A stretch of 38,392 nucleotides of DNA, from NCBI GenBank assembly GCA_021771115.1, contig JAETPP010000008.1, positions 1 through 38,392 on the forward strand, read 5' to 3'. Shown piece by piece: positions 15,380-22,122 of this stretch. The translations under genes and the position numbers were made by a program. This stretch comes from Bacillota bacterium (GTDB lineage: Bacteria > Bacillota > Clostridia > Oscillospirales > Acutalibacteraceae). Under the pieces are notes generated by a model that was not told where the DNA came from, made no database searches, and saw only the letters and a program-made list of their open reading frames with translations. Position 1 is the first letter of the stretch, and each line of letters opens with the position of its first letter.

Positions 15380-15796
15380 CTATTTCTGTGTAAAAAGCTG
15401 TGTTTCAATGTCTGTGATGGTAATGTGCGAGAGATAGACGGCGCATTCCTCATTCATGTTCCGATACAGCGCGTCCATCACGCCCGCCATGCCGGAGCAG
15501 ATGGCGCAGTCCCGGTCAATGTCACCGCTGTGCCACGCGCAGTCCACAAAGCGGGTATTTATCGCCTCCGCCACTTGCCGGAGAGAAAGGGCTGCGGGGT
15601 CGGCGCAGAGACGGTAGCCACCGTCCAAGCCCTCCCGGGTCTCCACCATCCCCGCCTTTTTCAGCCCCGCCATAACGCGGCGAACGCGAGTGGGGTTGGT
15701 GCAGATGTTCTCCGCCAGCGCCTCGCTGCTGAGAGAGCGTCCGCTGTGGCTCAGGCAGACCAGCGCATGGACGGCCAGATTAAAGGAACTGTCCAC
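15380..15796 (-). CDS. Rrf2 family regulator with a cysteine cluster
   Basis: This 138-residue regulator has an N-terminal winged helix (SSEALAENICTNPTRVRRVMAGLKKAGMVE with the G-x-x-GGY wing) and three cysteines in the effector region: C86, C97 and C100. In IscR, NsrR and RsrR-like members three cysteines here bind an Fe-S cluster that senses iron-sulfur status, nitric oxide or redox. The start is GTG at 15796 with AAGGAGGG upstream. It sits inside the operon that it probably controls (rhodanese, trxA, trxB). Confidence 0.9.
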   Translation of the reverse strand: MDSSFNLAVHALVCLSHSGRSLSSEALAENICTNPTRVRRVMAGLKKAGMVETREGLDGGYRLCADPAALSLRQVAEAINTRFVDCAWHSGDIDRDCAICSGMAGVMDALYRNMNEECAVYLSHITITDIETQLFTQK

Positions 15797-15798
15797 AA

Positions 15799-16221
15799 TT
15801 ATCCCTCCTTCACAAGCTCGTAGGGCCAGTCGATGACGCCGCCGAAGTCGTAGACGCTCTGATACCCCAGCGCCAGCAGCTTTTGGGCTGCCTCCTTGCT
15901 GCGGCGGCCGCTGCGGCAGTAGACCAGCAGCGTGGCTTCCTTATCGGGCAGCGCCTCGGGCATTTCGCTGCCGATGCTCTCGTTGGGCACAAGGACGGCA
16001 TTTTCAATATGCCCGCCGTCGTATTCCTCACGGGTGCGGACATCCACCACCACGACCTCCTGCGAAGCCATCATCTCATAGGCTTCCTCGGCGCTGATCT
16101 TCTGATACGCCGCCTTGCCTGTCATGTCCTCCGCCTTGTCTTTTTTTGCCTTGGACAGCGCGCAGCCGCTCAGCAGCGCAAGCGAGGCGGCAAGTGCCGC
16201 AAAAAGTAATATCTGACGCAT
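15799..16221 (-). CDS. Rhodanese-like lipoprotein
   Basis: A 140-residue exported protein. The signal peptide ends LALLSGC, with the lipid cysteine at C20. The rest is one rhodanese domain (about 40-137): VVVVDVRTREEYDGGHIENA, then the catalytic C102 in VYCRSGRRS, ending in the YDFGGVIDWP motif. Rhodanese domains carry a persulfide on the active cysteine. Outside the membrane this one may take part in sulfur or thiol redox exchange. The start at 16221 is chosen for the GGAGG 6 bases upstream. First gene of the minus-strand redox operon. Confidence 0.9.
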   Translation of the reverse strand: MRQILLFAALAASLALLSGCALSKAKKDKAEDMTGKAAYQKISAEEAYEMMASQEVVVVDVRTREEYDGGHIENAVLVPNESIGSEMPEALPDKEATLLVYCRSGRRSKEAAQKLLALGYQSVYDFGGVIDWPYELVKEG

Positions 16222-16253
16222 AATCAACCTCCGATGCAACTGTGTTCGCTGAT

Positions 16254-16289
16254 GATACAGTTTGTACTGTGACTATAACAGATACAGTT
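16254..16289. promoter_or_regulatory. Repeats at the rhodanese promoter, candidate Rrf2 operator
   Basis: GATACAGTT occurs at 16254-16262 and again at 16281-16289. Within the first copy ACAGT-TTGT-ACTGT (16257-16270) is a perfect inverted repeat. It lies just past the -10 of the minus-strand promoter, a good position for repression by the Rrf2 protein of the same operon. Confidence 0.45.
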
Positions 16290-16300
16290 GAGGCTGTCAA
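16272..16300 (-). promoter_or_regulatory. SigmaA-type promoter of the rhodanese-Rrf2-trx operon
   Basis: On the minus strand TTGACA (16300-16295) is followed after exactly 17 bases by TATAGT (16277-16272). It lies about 50 bases upstream of the rhodanese start. Confidence 0.75.
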
Positions 16301-16342
16301 GGCTTTTTGGAGCAAATTTGGGGCACAAGCCTTTTGTGGTTG

Positions 16343-16370
16343 TTGACAGAGAAAAAAATATAGGTATAAT
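16343..16370 (+). promoter_or_regulatory. Consensus sigmaA promoter of the Fur-family gene
   Basis: TTGACA (16343-16348) and TATAAT (16365-16370) are separated by 16 bases. Both hexamers are perfect consensus, so this is a strong promoter that needs a repressor for control. Confidence 0.85.
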
Positions 16371-16378
16371 AAAAGCAA

Positions 16379-16397
16379 AAGAATAAGACTTATTCTT
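16379..16397. promoter_or_regulatory. Fur/PerR-type operator, perfect 19-bp palindrome
   Basis: AAGAATAAG-A-CTTATTCTT is a perfect 9-1-9 inverted repeat that starts 9 bases after the -10 box and therefore covers the transcription start. The 9-1-9 form is that of Fur/PerR boxes. It indicates autorepression of the regulator and ferritin genes. Confidence 0.8.
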
Positions 16398-16417
16398 GCA
16401 TTTGGAGGGTTGGCAGT

Positions 16418-16816
16418 ATGCCAAAATACGCAGAGGAGATATTGGCCGCCGTAACGGAGCTGCAGCAGCATCCCACGGCGGAGCAGGTGTTCCTGGAGAT
16501 GAAAAGGGAGCATCCCAGCATCGCTCTGGGTACGGTATATAAGCACCTGAACGGTTTGGCGGAGGAGGGGCTTTTGCGCCGCATCACCGAGCTGGGTTCG
16601 CCGGATCGGTACGACCGGACGGAACGGCATGATCACCTGATTTGCAGCCGGTGCGGGAAAATCACGGACGTCCGGCTGCCGGATATGCAGGAGCGGATCC
16701 GGGAGGCACTGGGGCAGGAGATCCTCTCCTACGACCTCAGGATCCGGTATATCTGCCCCGCTTGCCGGGAGCAGGAAAAAGACAATATTATGGAGGAGAA
16801 GCATCATGAACGCTAA
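16418..16816 (+). CDS. Fur/PerR-family metalloregulator
   Basis: This 132-residue protein has an N-terminal winged helix (HPTAEQVFLEMKREHPSIALGTVYKHLNGLAEEGLL), then the metal-binding half with H71/H73 in ERHDHLIC, the structural zinc cysteines C76-x2-C79 and C113-x2-C116. It lacks the usual T-x-Q-R start, so the first helix is shortened. Its placement with ferritin and opposite a thiol-redox operon fits PerR (peroxide sensing through Fe) at least as well as Fur; sequence alone does not decide. The gene overlaps the ferritin gene by 11 bases, so they are co-translated. Confidence 0.92.
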   Translation: MPKYAEEILAAVTELQQHPTAEQVFLEMKREHPSIALGTVYKHLNGLAEEGLLRRITELGSPDRYDRTERHDHLICSRCGKITDVRLPDMQERIREALGQEILSYDLRIRYICPACREQEKDNIMEEKHHER

Positions 16817-17315
16817 CGTATCGAGGCTGCTCAACGAGCAGATCAACAAGGAGTTCTACTCCGCCTATCTGTATCTGGACTTTGCCAACTACTACGCCGC
16901 CGTTGGACTGGACGGCTTTGAGAACTGGTACCGGGTACAGGCGCAGGAGGAGCGGGATCACGCCATGCTGTTTTATCAGTATTTGCAGAACAACGGCGAG
17001 GGCGTCACCTTTGAGGCTATCGCAAAGCCGGAGTGGGAACGGGGCGATCACATGACGCCGCTGAAAAAGACGCTGGAGCATGAGAAGCTCGTTACCGCCA
17101 GCATTGACGCCATCTACGCCGCCGCATGCGAGGCCAAGGACTTCCGCGCCATGCAGATGCTGGACTGGTTCATTAAGGAACAGGGCGAGGAGGAGAAGAA
17201 CGCCGCCGACCTCATCACCAAGATGGAGCTGTTCGGCGGAGACAGCAAGGGGCTGTATATGCTCAACAGCGAGCTGAAGGCACGGGTCTACACAGCGCCC
17301 TCGCTGGTGCTGTAA
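16806..17315 (+). CDS. Ferritin
   Basis: This 169-residue protein is a bacterial non-haem ferritin (FtnA type). The ferroxidase-centre ligands are visible: E16, E49 and H52 in QEERDHA, E93 in EHE, and Q126/E129 in KEQGEEE. Ferritin oxidises Fe(II) and stores the iron inside a 24-subunit shell in the cytoplasm, removing iron that would react with peroxide. The start overlaps the regulator's end, with GGAGGAG upstream. It is followed by a terminator. Confidence 0.96.
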   Translation: MNANVSRLLNEQINKEFYSAYLYLDFANYYAAVGLDGFENWYRVQAQEERDHAMLFYQYLQNNGEGVTFEAIAKPEWERGDHMTPLKKTLEHEKLVTASIDAIYAAACEAKDFRAMQMLDWFIKEQGEEEKNAADLITKMELFGGDSKGLYMLNSELKARVYTAPSLVL

Positions 17316-17347
17316 GCCGAGCGCGGCTGCGGGCCTTCGCATCAGAC

Positions 17348-17381
17348 AAAAGGCAGACTGCATACAGGTGGCCTGCCTTTT
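17348..17381 (+). terminator. Terminator after ferritin
   Basis: A 9-bp stem AAAAGGCAG/CTGCCTTTT (17348-17356 with 17373-17381) leads into a T-rich run. A diverged copy of the same structure occurs at 20443-20469, in both cases just ahead of an AGTTAG-N6-CTAACT box. Confidence 0.75.
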
Positions 17382-17458
17382 CTTCTGCCAGGTAGTTAGA
17401 CATGACTAACTGAAATGCCACATAGAAAGGAACAGGACTCTTGAACAAGGAAAAGGAG
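17351..17458 (+). repeat. Leader repeat copy 1 (terminator arm, iron-type box, ygbA start)
   Basis: This segment shares its terminator arm, TTTCTTCT spacer, AGTTAG-N6-CTAACT palindrome and the later TTGAACAA-GAAAAGGAG gene start with 20442-20548. Order and spacing are alike in both (30 versus 27 bases between box and TTG). It is a duplicated operon leader. Confidence 0.75.
17394..17411. promoter_or_regulatory. DtxR/IdeR-like box 1
   Basis: AGTTAG-N6-CTAACT, a perfect 6-6-6 palindrome. The half-site resembles the TTAGGTTAG/CTAACCTAA consensus of DtxR/IdeR iron repressors. It precedes the ygbA remnant, two methyltransferases, the thiazoline-hydrolase-like gene and the ZIP transporter. Confidence 0.7.
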
Positions 17459-17656
17459 ATCGAAACCGTTACCCTCATGGTGCGCCGGTATTGTCGTGGC
17501 GTACATGGGACAAGGGGCGGGGCGCTTTGCCCGGCGTGCAATGCCTTGCTGGAATACGCCAGGCAGCGGCGGGACAGATGCCTGCACGGGAAAATTTAGC
17601 GGCACTTTGAATCCTTTCCGAGAGGCACAATGCGGCAAAAAATAAAGAAGAGATAA
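17441..17656 (+). pseudogene. Decayed YgbA-like gene (nitrous oxide-stimulated promoter family)
   Basis: From TTG 17441 the frame encodes 52 residues including MVRRYCRGVHG and LCPACNALLEYARQRRDRC. This is the clear first half of the YgbA family, whose motifs are YC-x3-H and LC-x2-C-x2-LL-x-YA. A TAG at 17597-17599 ends it, but the same frame continues with RHFESFPRGTMRQKIKK to 17656, which matches the family's later R-E-x-M-R-x-K-I segment. The intervening C-x2-C-P-V-H-C part and the C-terminal V-M-R-(F/Y)-(S/A)-G-P-R-M are missing. So the gene carries an internal stop and deletions. YgbA proteins are NO-stress proteins in enterobacteria. Confidence 0.7.
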
Positions 17657-17667
17657 GGGCAACGGCT

Positions 17668-18282
17668 ATGAAAGAACGAAAGACCTTCTGGGACAAAAAT
17701 GCCGGTCGGTACGACCGCTTTATGCGAAAGGCTCGGGCGGCGTATGACGAGATGTATGCGCTAATTCAGCCAATCGTGCGTCACAAGACGGTGCTGGAGC
17801 TGGCAAGCGGCACGGGGCTGATTGCAAAGCACATCGTGAACGCGGCGGCGCACATCGAGGCGACGGACGCCTCCGCGGAGATGATCGCCGAGGCAAAGCG
17901 AGATAATCAATCTGCGAAGCTGCACTTTTCGGTGCAGGATATGTTCCGCCTGCCCTATGCGGACAAGTCCTTTGATGTGGTGATCGTGTCCAATGCACTG
18001 CACATCGTGCCGCAGCCGGAGAAAGCCCTTGCCGAGATCCATCGGGTGCTGAAGGACGATGGTGTGCTCATCGCGCCCACCTTCACCCACACGGAAAACT
18101 CGTTTCCCGGCAAGGTCAAGGCATTTTTCATGAAGCTGGCAGGATTCCCCCTCCACAGCAGATGGACGAGCGAGGAATACCTGCGCTTCCTGCGGCAAAA
18201 CGGCTGGACGGTGCGGAAAAGCGTTGTGCTGAAAGCCTCGTTCCCGCTGACCTATGCCGAGTGTGAGAAAACGGAGGTGTGA
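17668..18282 (+). CDS. Class I SAM-dependent methyltransferase
   Basis: This 204-residue protein has the SAM-binding motif I VLELASGTGL, an acidic end to strand 2 (IEATDAS), motif II SFDVVIVSNALHIV and post-motif LKDDGVLIAPTF. It belongs to the UbiE/small-molecule methyltransferase group; the substrate cannot be told from sequence. The N-terminal FWDKNAGRYDRFMRKARAAYDEMY is shared with a 21-residue stub at 21312. It is the first intact gene after DtxR-like box 1 and its stop lies just before the next methyltransferase. Confidence 0.88.
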   Translation: MKERKTFWDKNAGRYDRFMRKARAAYDEMYALIQPIVRHKTVLELASGTGLIAKHIVNAAAHIEATDASAEMIAEAKRDNQSAKLHFSVQDMFRLPYADKSFDVVIVSNALHIVPQPEKALAEIHRVLKDDGVLIAPTFTHTENSFPGKVKAFFMKLAGFPLHSRWTSEEYLRFLRQNGWTVRKSVVLKASFPLTYAECEKTEV

Positions 18283-18283
18283 T

Positions 18284-18889
18284 ATGTTATTCTTTGAAAA
18301 CACCCGCAAGCCCGTAGGCTTTGGCGGAAAAATTATGGTCGCCATGATGAATGTCGGGCACAGCGCCGTGGCCCGGTGGGGGCTGCAATTTTTAGAGCTT
18401 GCGCCGGACGCCAAGGTGCTGGACTGCGGCTGCGGCGGCGGGGCGAATATCAAGAGGCTGCTGAAAAAATGTCCGCAGGGCGTCGTCAAGGGCATCGACT
18501 ATTCACCTGTCAGCGTGGAGAAATCCAAAAAGGTCAATGGGGCTGCCATCGCGGAGGGCCGCTGCGCCGTTCTGCAAGGCAGTGTGGCGGATATGGTGTT
18601 TGCGGACAACTGGTTTGACACCATTACAGCCTTTGAGACCGTCTATTTCTGGCCTGACCTGCCGCGGTGCTTCCGCGAGGTTTACCGGGTGCTGAAGGTC
18701 GGCGGGACATTTCTCATCTGCAACGAGAGCAATGGCGACACAGCCAAGGACGAGAAGTGGACGAAAATCATCGGCGGCATGACCATCTATAAGGACGTTG
18801 AGTTAAAGGCGTATCTGGAGCAGGCGGGCTTTCACGAGGTGCAGATACACAAAAAGAAAAGCTGGCTCTGCATCACGGCGTGGAAATGA
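18284..18889 (+). CDS. Second class I SAM-dependent methyltransferase
   Basis: This 201-residue protein has motif I VLDCGCGGGANIKRL, strand 2 VKGIDYS, the WFDTITAFETVYFWPDL region and VLKVGGTFLICNESNG. It is only distantly related to the methyltransferase before it. The start at 18284 follows GGAGG; an in-frame extension to 18254 lies inside the upstream gene. FRPVYF-WPDLPR-like motifs here match a frequent clostridial family of UbiE-like enzymes of unknown substrate. The order MT-MT-thiazoline hydrolase suggests that they act on a common small molecule. Confidence 0.86.
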   Translation: MLFFENTRKPVGFGGKIMVAMMNVGHSAVARWGLQFLELAPDAKVLDCGCGGGANIKRLLKKCPQGVVKGIDYSPVSVEKSKKVNGAAIAEGRCAVLQGSVADMVFADNWFDTITAFETVYFWPDLPRCFREVYRVLKVGGTFLICNESNGDTAKDEKWTKIIGGMTIYKDVELKAYLEQAGFHEVQIHKKKSWLCITAWK

Positions 18890-18904
18890 GGGAGAAGCAG
18901 ACAG

Positions 18905-19606
18905 GTGAAAGACAAGAAGCTCCTATTCGACCGCAAATGCCATGTGCTGTATTCCAAGCCCTGCAAGAAGGAGATACGGGCAAAGATCTCCCTGCACTAT
19001 CATGCGGTAGAGCAGGAGACGATATGGGAAAAGGTACAGCGGCAGTATGCGGACTTTCTCTCCGACTGGCGTACCGATTTGGGCGGCAAACGGAACTTCC
19101 ACAACGGCGTAGGCGGCACCTACGACTGCATCGCTATCATGAGCTACTACACAGTCTGCAAAGCCGTCACATCCTTCCGCGAGATCGAGGAGATGGAGGA
19201 AAACCTGATCCTGCCGGTCTTCCGCAGGCTGCGGTTTGTGGACTGCAACAAGCCGCTCTGGAGGAAGCTGATGTACAGGGTGTTTGTACGGGCGAAACGC
19301 GGCTGCGACAAGTGGCACGATTACGAGATGACGGTTGCGCCTTATGATAAAGATGACCCTATTTATTATGAATTTACATCGTGTCCGGCGGCGGAGTTCG
19401 CTATCCAGCACGGCCTTACGGATATCATGCCCGCCCTGTGCAATGTGGACTACGCATCCATGGAGCTGCTCCACGCAAGACTGGTGCGGACGACCACCTG
19501 CGTGGACGGCTGCCGGTGCGACTATACCATCTGCGGAGATAAAGACCCGTATCTGAAGGAGCATCCCGAATACAGAGACGAGGCGGGCTATCGAAGAAAT
19601 AAATAA
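18905..19606 (+). CDS. L-2-amino-thiazoline-4-carboxylate hydrolase family protein
   Basis: This 233-residue protein starts with GTG. The N-terminal half has HYHAVEQETIWEKV...YADF, and the C-terminal half has the signature C160-P, HGLTDIMPALC179-N-V-D182, R195-T, DGC203-x-C205-D206-Y. This layout (CP..., LC-x2-D, RT-x-T, G-x2-CD(F/Y)) is that of the ATC hydrolase family (PF14196 by my reading). The known member opens the 2-aminothiazoline ring in bacterial L-cysteine synthesis. The substrate here is unknown. A second member of the family is at 28435-29046. A thiazoline-containing metallophore is a possible target. Confidence 0.75.
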   Translation: MKDKKLLFDRKCHVLYSKPCKKEIRAKISLHYHAVEQETIWEKVQRQYADFLSDWRTDLGGKRNFHNGVGGTYDCIAIMSYYTVCKAVTSFREIEEMEENLILPVFRRLRFVDCNKPLWRKLMYRVFVRAKRGCDKWHDYEMTVAPYDKDDPIYYEFTSCPAAEFAIQHGLTDIMPALCNVDYASMELLHARLVRTTTCVDGCRCDYTICGDKDPYLKEHPEYRDEAGYRRNK

Positions 19607-19633
19607 TACTGCAATATAAAGGCGGTGAGACAA

Positions 19634-20410
19634 ATGGAAACCTTTCTTGGAATCATGATCCCTTTCTTGGGTACGGCACTGGGCGCGGCCTGCGTGTTCT
19701 TTATGAAAAAATCCCTTGGCGATTTGGTGCAGCGCTCCCTTGCGGGCTTCGCCGCCGGAGTGATGGTGGCGGCATCGATATGGAGCCTGCTGATCCCTGC
19801 CATCGAGCAGTCGGAGGGCATGGGCAAGCTGTCCTTCCTCCCTGCCTTTATCGGCTTCTGGGTCGGCGTGCTGTTTTTGCTCCTGCTCGACCATCTGATT
19901 CCCCACCTTCATGTGGGAAGTGAACAGGCCGAGGGACCGAAAAGCAGACTGGGCCGCACCACCATGATGGTGTTGGCAGTGACCCTACATAACATTCCGG
20001 AGGGCATGGCGGTAGGCGTCATGTATGCGGGCTTCCTCGCGGGGAACGCGCAGATCACGGCGGCAAGCGCGCTTGTCCTTTCCCTTGGCATCGCCATTCA
20101 GAACTTCCCCGAGGGCGCGATCATCTCTATGCCGCTCCGGGCGGAGGGCGAGAGCAAGGGCAGGGCGTTTCTCGGCGGCGTGCTCTCCGGCGTGGTGGAG
20201 CCTATCGGAGCAGTGCTGACGATTCTTGCGGCGCAGCTGGTGATCCCGGCGCTGCCGTATTTTCTGAGCTTTGCGGCAGGCGCCATGCTCTATGTGGTGG
20301 TGGAGGAGCTGATTCCCGAAATGTCACAGGGAAAGCACTCCAACATCGGCACGATTTTCTTTGCCGTGGGCTTTAGCGTCATGATGACGCTGGATGTGGC
20401 GCTGGGATAG
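19634..20410 (+). CDS. ZIP-family divalent metal transporter
   Basis: This 258-residue membrane protein has eight helices with the two transport signatures HNIPEGMAVG in helix IV and QNFPEGAIIS in helix V. These residues bind Zn, Fe or Mn at the transport site. A VVEELIPE motif follows in a later helix. The start at 19634 (METFLGIMIP) is preferred over the GTG at 19625 because the GGTG-rich ribosome-binding region then lies at proper distance. It lies 27 bases after the thiazoline-hydrolase-like gene, is the last gene of the box 1 operon, and is followed by a terminator. Substrate is probably Fe(II), Zn or Mn; iron is likely only from the box. Confidence 0.92.
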   Translation: METFLGIMIPFLGTALGAACVFFMKKSLGDLVQRSLAGFAAGVMVAASIWSLLIPAIEQSEGMGKLSFLPAFIGFWVGVLFLLLLDHLIPHLHVGSEQAEGPKSRLGRTTMMVLAVTLHNIPEGMAVGVMYAGFLAGNAQITAASALVLSLGIAIQNFPEGAIISMPLRAEGESKGRAFLGGVLSGVVEPIGAVLTILAAQLVIPALPYFLSFAAGAMLYVVVEELIPEMSQGKHSNIGTIFFAVGFSVMMTLDVALG

Positions 20411-20442
20411 CCAAGGCCGGTGTCTGACCAAGGCGGATTCAA

Positions 20443-20474
20443 GGCAGACTACTCATAAAATAGTCTGCCGTTTC
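20443..20474 (+). terminator. Terminator after the ZIP gene
   Basis: A 9-bp stem (GGCAGACTA, 20443-20451, with 20461-20469) and a 9-base loop are followed by GTTTCTT. Confidence 0.75.
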
Positions 20475-20483
20475 TTCTACCAA

Positions 20484-20505
20484 TTAGTTAGAATGCGCTA
20501 ACTAA
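20484..20505. promoter_or_regulatory. DtxR/IdeR-like box 2
   Basis: TTAGTTAG-N6-CTAACTAA is an 8-6-8 palindrome, the longest of the three. It is the closest to the DtxR/IdeR consensus. It lies ahead of the decayed leader and the SRPBCC gene. Confidence 0.75.
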
Positions 20506-20530
20506 AAGCGAGACGGCAGAAACCTGGAGG

Positions 20531-20741
20531 TTGAACAAAGAAAAGGAGGGGAAGCCCCGATAAACGGCTTCGGCGCTTGCCGGGCGGGGATTGGCGCGAC
20601 ATCTATCGCTTTGTGGCGTGGATGATTATGGGCTCCCTGTGCAGCATAGGCTTTACGGCGTGCCGGCACGGGACATATATGGACACAAACAGGGAAAAGA
20701 CGCGGATGAAGGAGAAAAAGCACGATGAAGGAGAAAAGCAT
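20531..20741 (+). other. Leader without intact gene between box 2 and the SRPBCC gene
   Basis: It begins with the ygbA-like start (TTG 20531, stopped after about ten codons). The rest has no supported gene, although one frame stays open into the SRPBCC gene with no good start of its own. Confidence 0.45.
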
Positions 20742-21293
20742 ATGGTAACATTGACCGAAACAACAGAGATCGCCGCCCCTTTTGAAAAGCTGGAGTGGTG
20801 GGTGGACCATTTTGAGGAGGAGTTCGTCAAGTGGAGTCCGCTGCATTTGGAATGCGAACTGCTCAGCGGCGGCATTCAAGCCGGAGATAAAGTGCGCTTT
20901 CATGAAATCGTCATGGGCATGGATTATGACGTCACCGGCACGATCATTCGGGCGGAAAGGGACAGGGATCATTTTTCCTTTGCCTTCGAGAGCGATAAAA
21001 AAACTGCCGTCATCTCATTTGAGGGAGAGCGGACCGATACGGGCTGCCGCTTTCGCCATACGGAGAGCTTTGGCGTGCAGACGCCGGTCATAGGGCCGGT
21101 GGTGAATTTTCTGATTTTCAAGATTCTTTACAGGAAAAAAGCGAATTGGCAGCTCATTCGGGACGATATGATCCTGGATAATCAGTACCTGACCGATATT
21201 CTGGAAAAGGGCAGATATCCGGCGCGCATCCCGCCGGAGCAGATCAGAAACATTTCCCCAAGGGAATTGATGGAGGGGGTCACTGGTCGCTAA
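20742..21293 (+). CDS. SRPBCC (START-like) domain protein
   Basis: A 183-residue cytoplasmic protein. The fold order is visible: TETTEIAAPFEKL (first strand), an acidic helix, FHEIVMGMDYDVTGTI, FSFAFESDKKTAVISFEGE, CRFRHTESFGV, and a long C-terminal helix VVNFLIFKILYRKKANWQLIRDDM. This is the SRPBCC helix-grip fold, which binds hydrophobic ligands or acts in coenzyme and polyketide chemistry. The start at 20742 is chosen because AAGGAG lies 8 bases upstream; a longer frame to 20577 has no ribosome-binding site. Its role in the iron island is unknown. Confidence 0.75.
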   Translation: MVTLTETTEIAAPFEKLEWWVDHFEEEFVKWSPLHLECELLSGGIQAGDKVRFHEIVMGMDYDVTGTIIRAERDRDHFSFAFESDKKTAVISFEGERTDTGCRFRHTESFGVQTPVIGPVVNFLIFKILYRKKANWQLIRDDMILDNQYLTDILEKGRYPARIPPEQIRNISPRELMEGVTGR

Positions 21294-21311
21294 AGCGGTG
21301 ATCGGAAGTGT

Positions 21312-21377
21312 ATGAAAAAGAAGATTTGGGGTATCCATGCGCCGTTCTATGATCGGGCGATACGCGGAATGAGCTGA
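21312..21377 (+). pseudogene. Stub of a methyltransferase (21 aa)
   Basis: The ORF encodes MKKKIWGIHAPFYDRAIRGM and then a stop. It resembles the beginning of SAM methyltransferases such as the gene at 17668 (W-x3-A-x-x-YDR), but everything after that is lost. It supports the idea that the box 2 group is a decayed copy of the box 1 operon. Confidence 0.55.
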
Positions 21378-21398
21378 ATGGAACACACGCGAACCCCC

Positions 21399-21427
21399 TT
21401 GACAGATTCCTTCAGTGCGGCTATAAT
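21399..21427 (+). promoter_or_regulatory. Consensus sigmaA promoter of the TetR gene
   Basis: TTGACA (21399-21404), a 17-base spacer, and TATAAT (21422-21427): a perfect consensus promoter. Confidence 0.9.
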
Positions 21428-21454
21428 ATACCAGTGGTATGTACTGCTGGTATA
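21427..21454. promoter_or_regulatory. TetR operator
   Basis: A 28-bp near-perfect palindrome (outer arms TATACCAG and CTGGTATA, most inner bases also pairing) begins at the last base of the -10 box. It would cover the transcription start and is the obvious site for autorepression by the TetR protein. Confidence 0.8.
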
Positions 21455-21470
21455 TCAGGAGGCGCAGGAG

Positions 21471-22085
21471 ATGGAACGAACGGAAACCCAAAGGAAGATT
21501 CTCGAAGTAGGGAAAAAAGAATTTCTGGAAAAAGGTTTTAAGGACGCATCTCTGAATAAAATCGTCGCAGAGGCGGGCTTCACGAAAGGCGCCTTCTACG
21601 GCTATTACCCGGATAAGGCCGCGCTTTTTGAAGATCTTGTGGGCGAGGCAGCAAAGGGACTGCTGGAGCAGTTCAAAGCCGCACAGGCCGCCCATTTCGA
21701 CCTTGTCTCCGAGGAAAAGACGAAGGACAGCCTGAAGCTGTCCACTGAGTATTTGCGCGTCTTTGTGGAATATATGTACGCCCATTTTGATGCCTTCAAG
21801 CTGATCCTCTGCCGGGCGGAAGGTACGCGCTATGCAAATTTTTTGGAGGAGCTTGTGGAACTGGAGGTAGAGTGCTCAGAGGAATACTACGCACTTCTCA
21901 GAAAAAACGGTATGCTCTCCGGGAGCATGACTCGTCAGCTTCATCACATGATTACCAGCGCCTATTTTACTGCGGTATGTGAGACAATTGTCCATGATAT
22001 GCCCAAAGAAGAGGCTATGCGGTATATTGAGGAGCTTGCAAAGTTTTTCAACTCTGGCTGGAAAGGCTTGCTCCGGCTGGAATAA
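21471..22085 (+). CDS. TetR family repressor
   Basis: This 204-residue protein has the TetR HTH at the start (ILEVGKKEFLEKGFKDASLNKIVAEAGFTKGAFYGYYPDKAALFEDLV), followed by a helical ligand domain with several aromatic residues. The start at 21471 has GGCGCAGGAG upstream; a longer frame to 21378 would lie over the promoter and operator. TetR genes directly before MptD-type ECF plus YbtPQ-like ABC transporters are, from memory, a recurring arrangement in Firmicutes. The ligand may be the transported small molecule. It may act with the DtxR-like box at 22123 on the downstream operon. Confidence 0.93.
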   Translation: MERTETQRKILEVGKKEFLEKGFKDASLNKIVAEAGFTKGAFYGYYPDKAALFEDLVGEAAKGLLEQFKAAQAAHFDLVSEEKTKDSLKLSTEYLRVFVEYMYAHFDAFKLILCRAEGTRYANFLEELVELEVECSEEYYALLRKNGMLSGSMTRQLHHMITSAYFTAVCETIVHDMPKEEAMRYIEELAKFFNSGWKGLLRLE

Positions 22086-22122
22086 TGCACAATCACACAA
22101 GCGCTTTAATTTTTTACACGTG

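Larger units (their letters stand above)
20442..20548 (+). repeat. Leader repeat copy 2
   Basis: A diverged copy of 17351-17458 with the same order: a GGCAGACTA terminator arm, TTTCTTCTACC, an AGTTAG-N6-CTAACT box, and TTGAACAAAGAAAAGG. After seven ygbA-like codons the frame changes and stops, so only the leader and the start of the old gene survive. Confidence 0.7.

Noticed and set aside
18932-19610. Radical SAM or iron-sulfur function for the cysteine-rich 18905 protein
   Set aside because: Cysteines do not form a CX3CX2C or ferredoxin pattern; they match the ATC hydrolase family signature instead.
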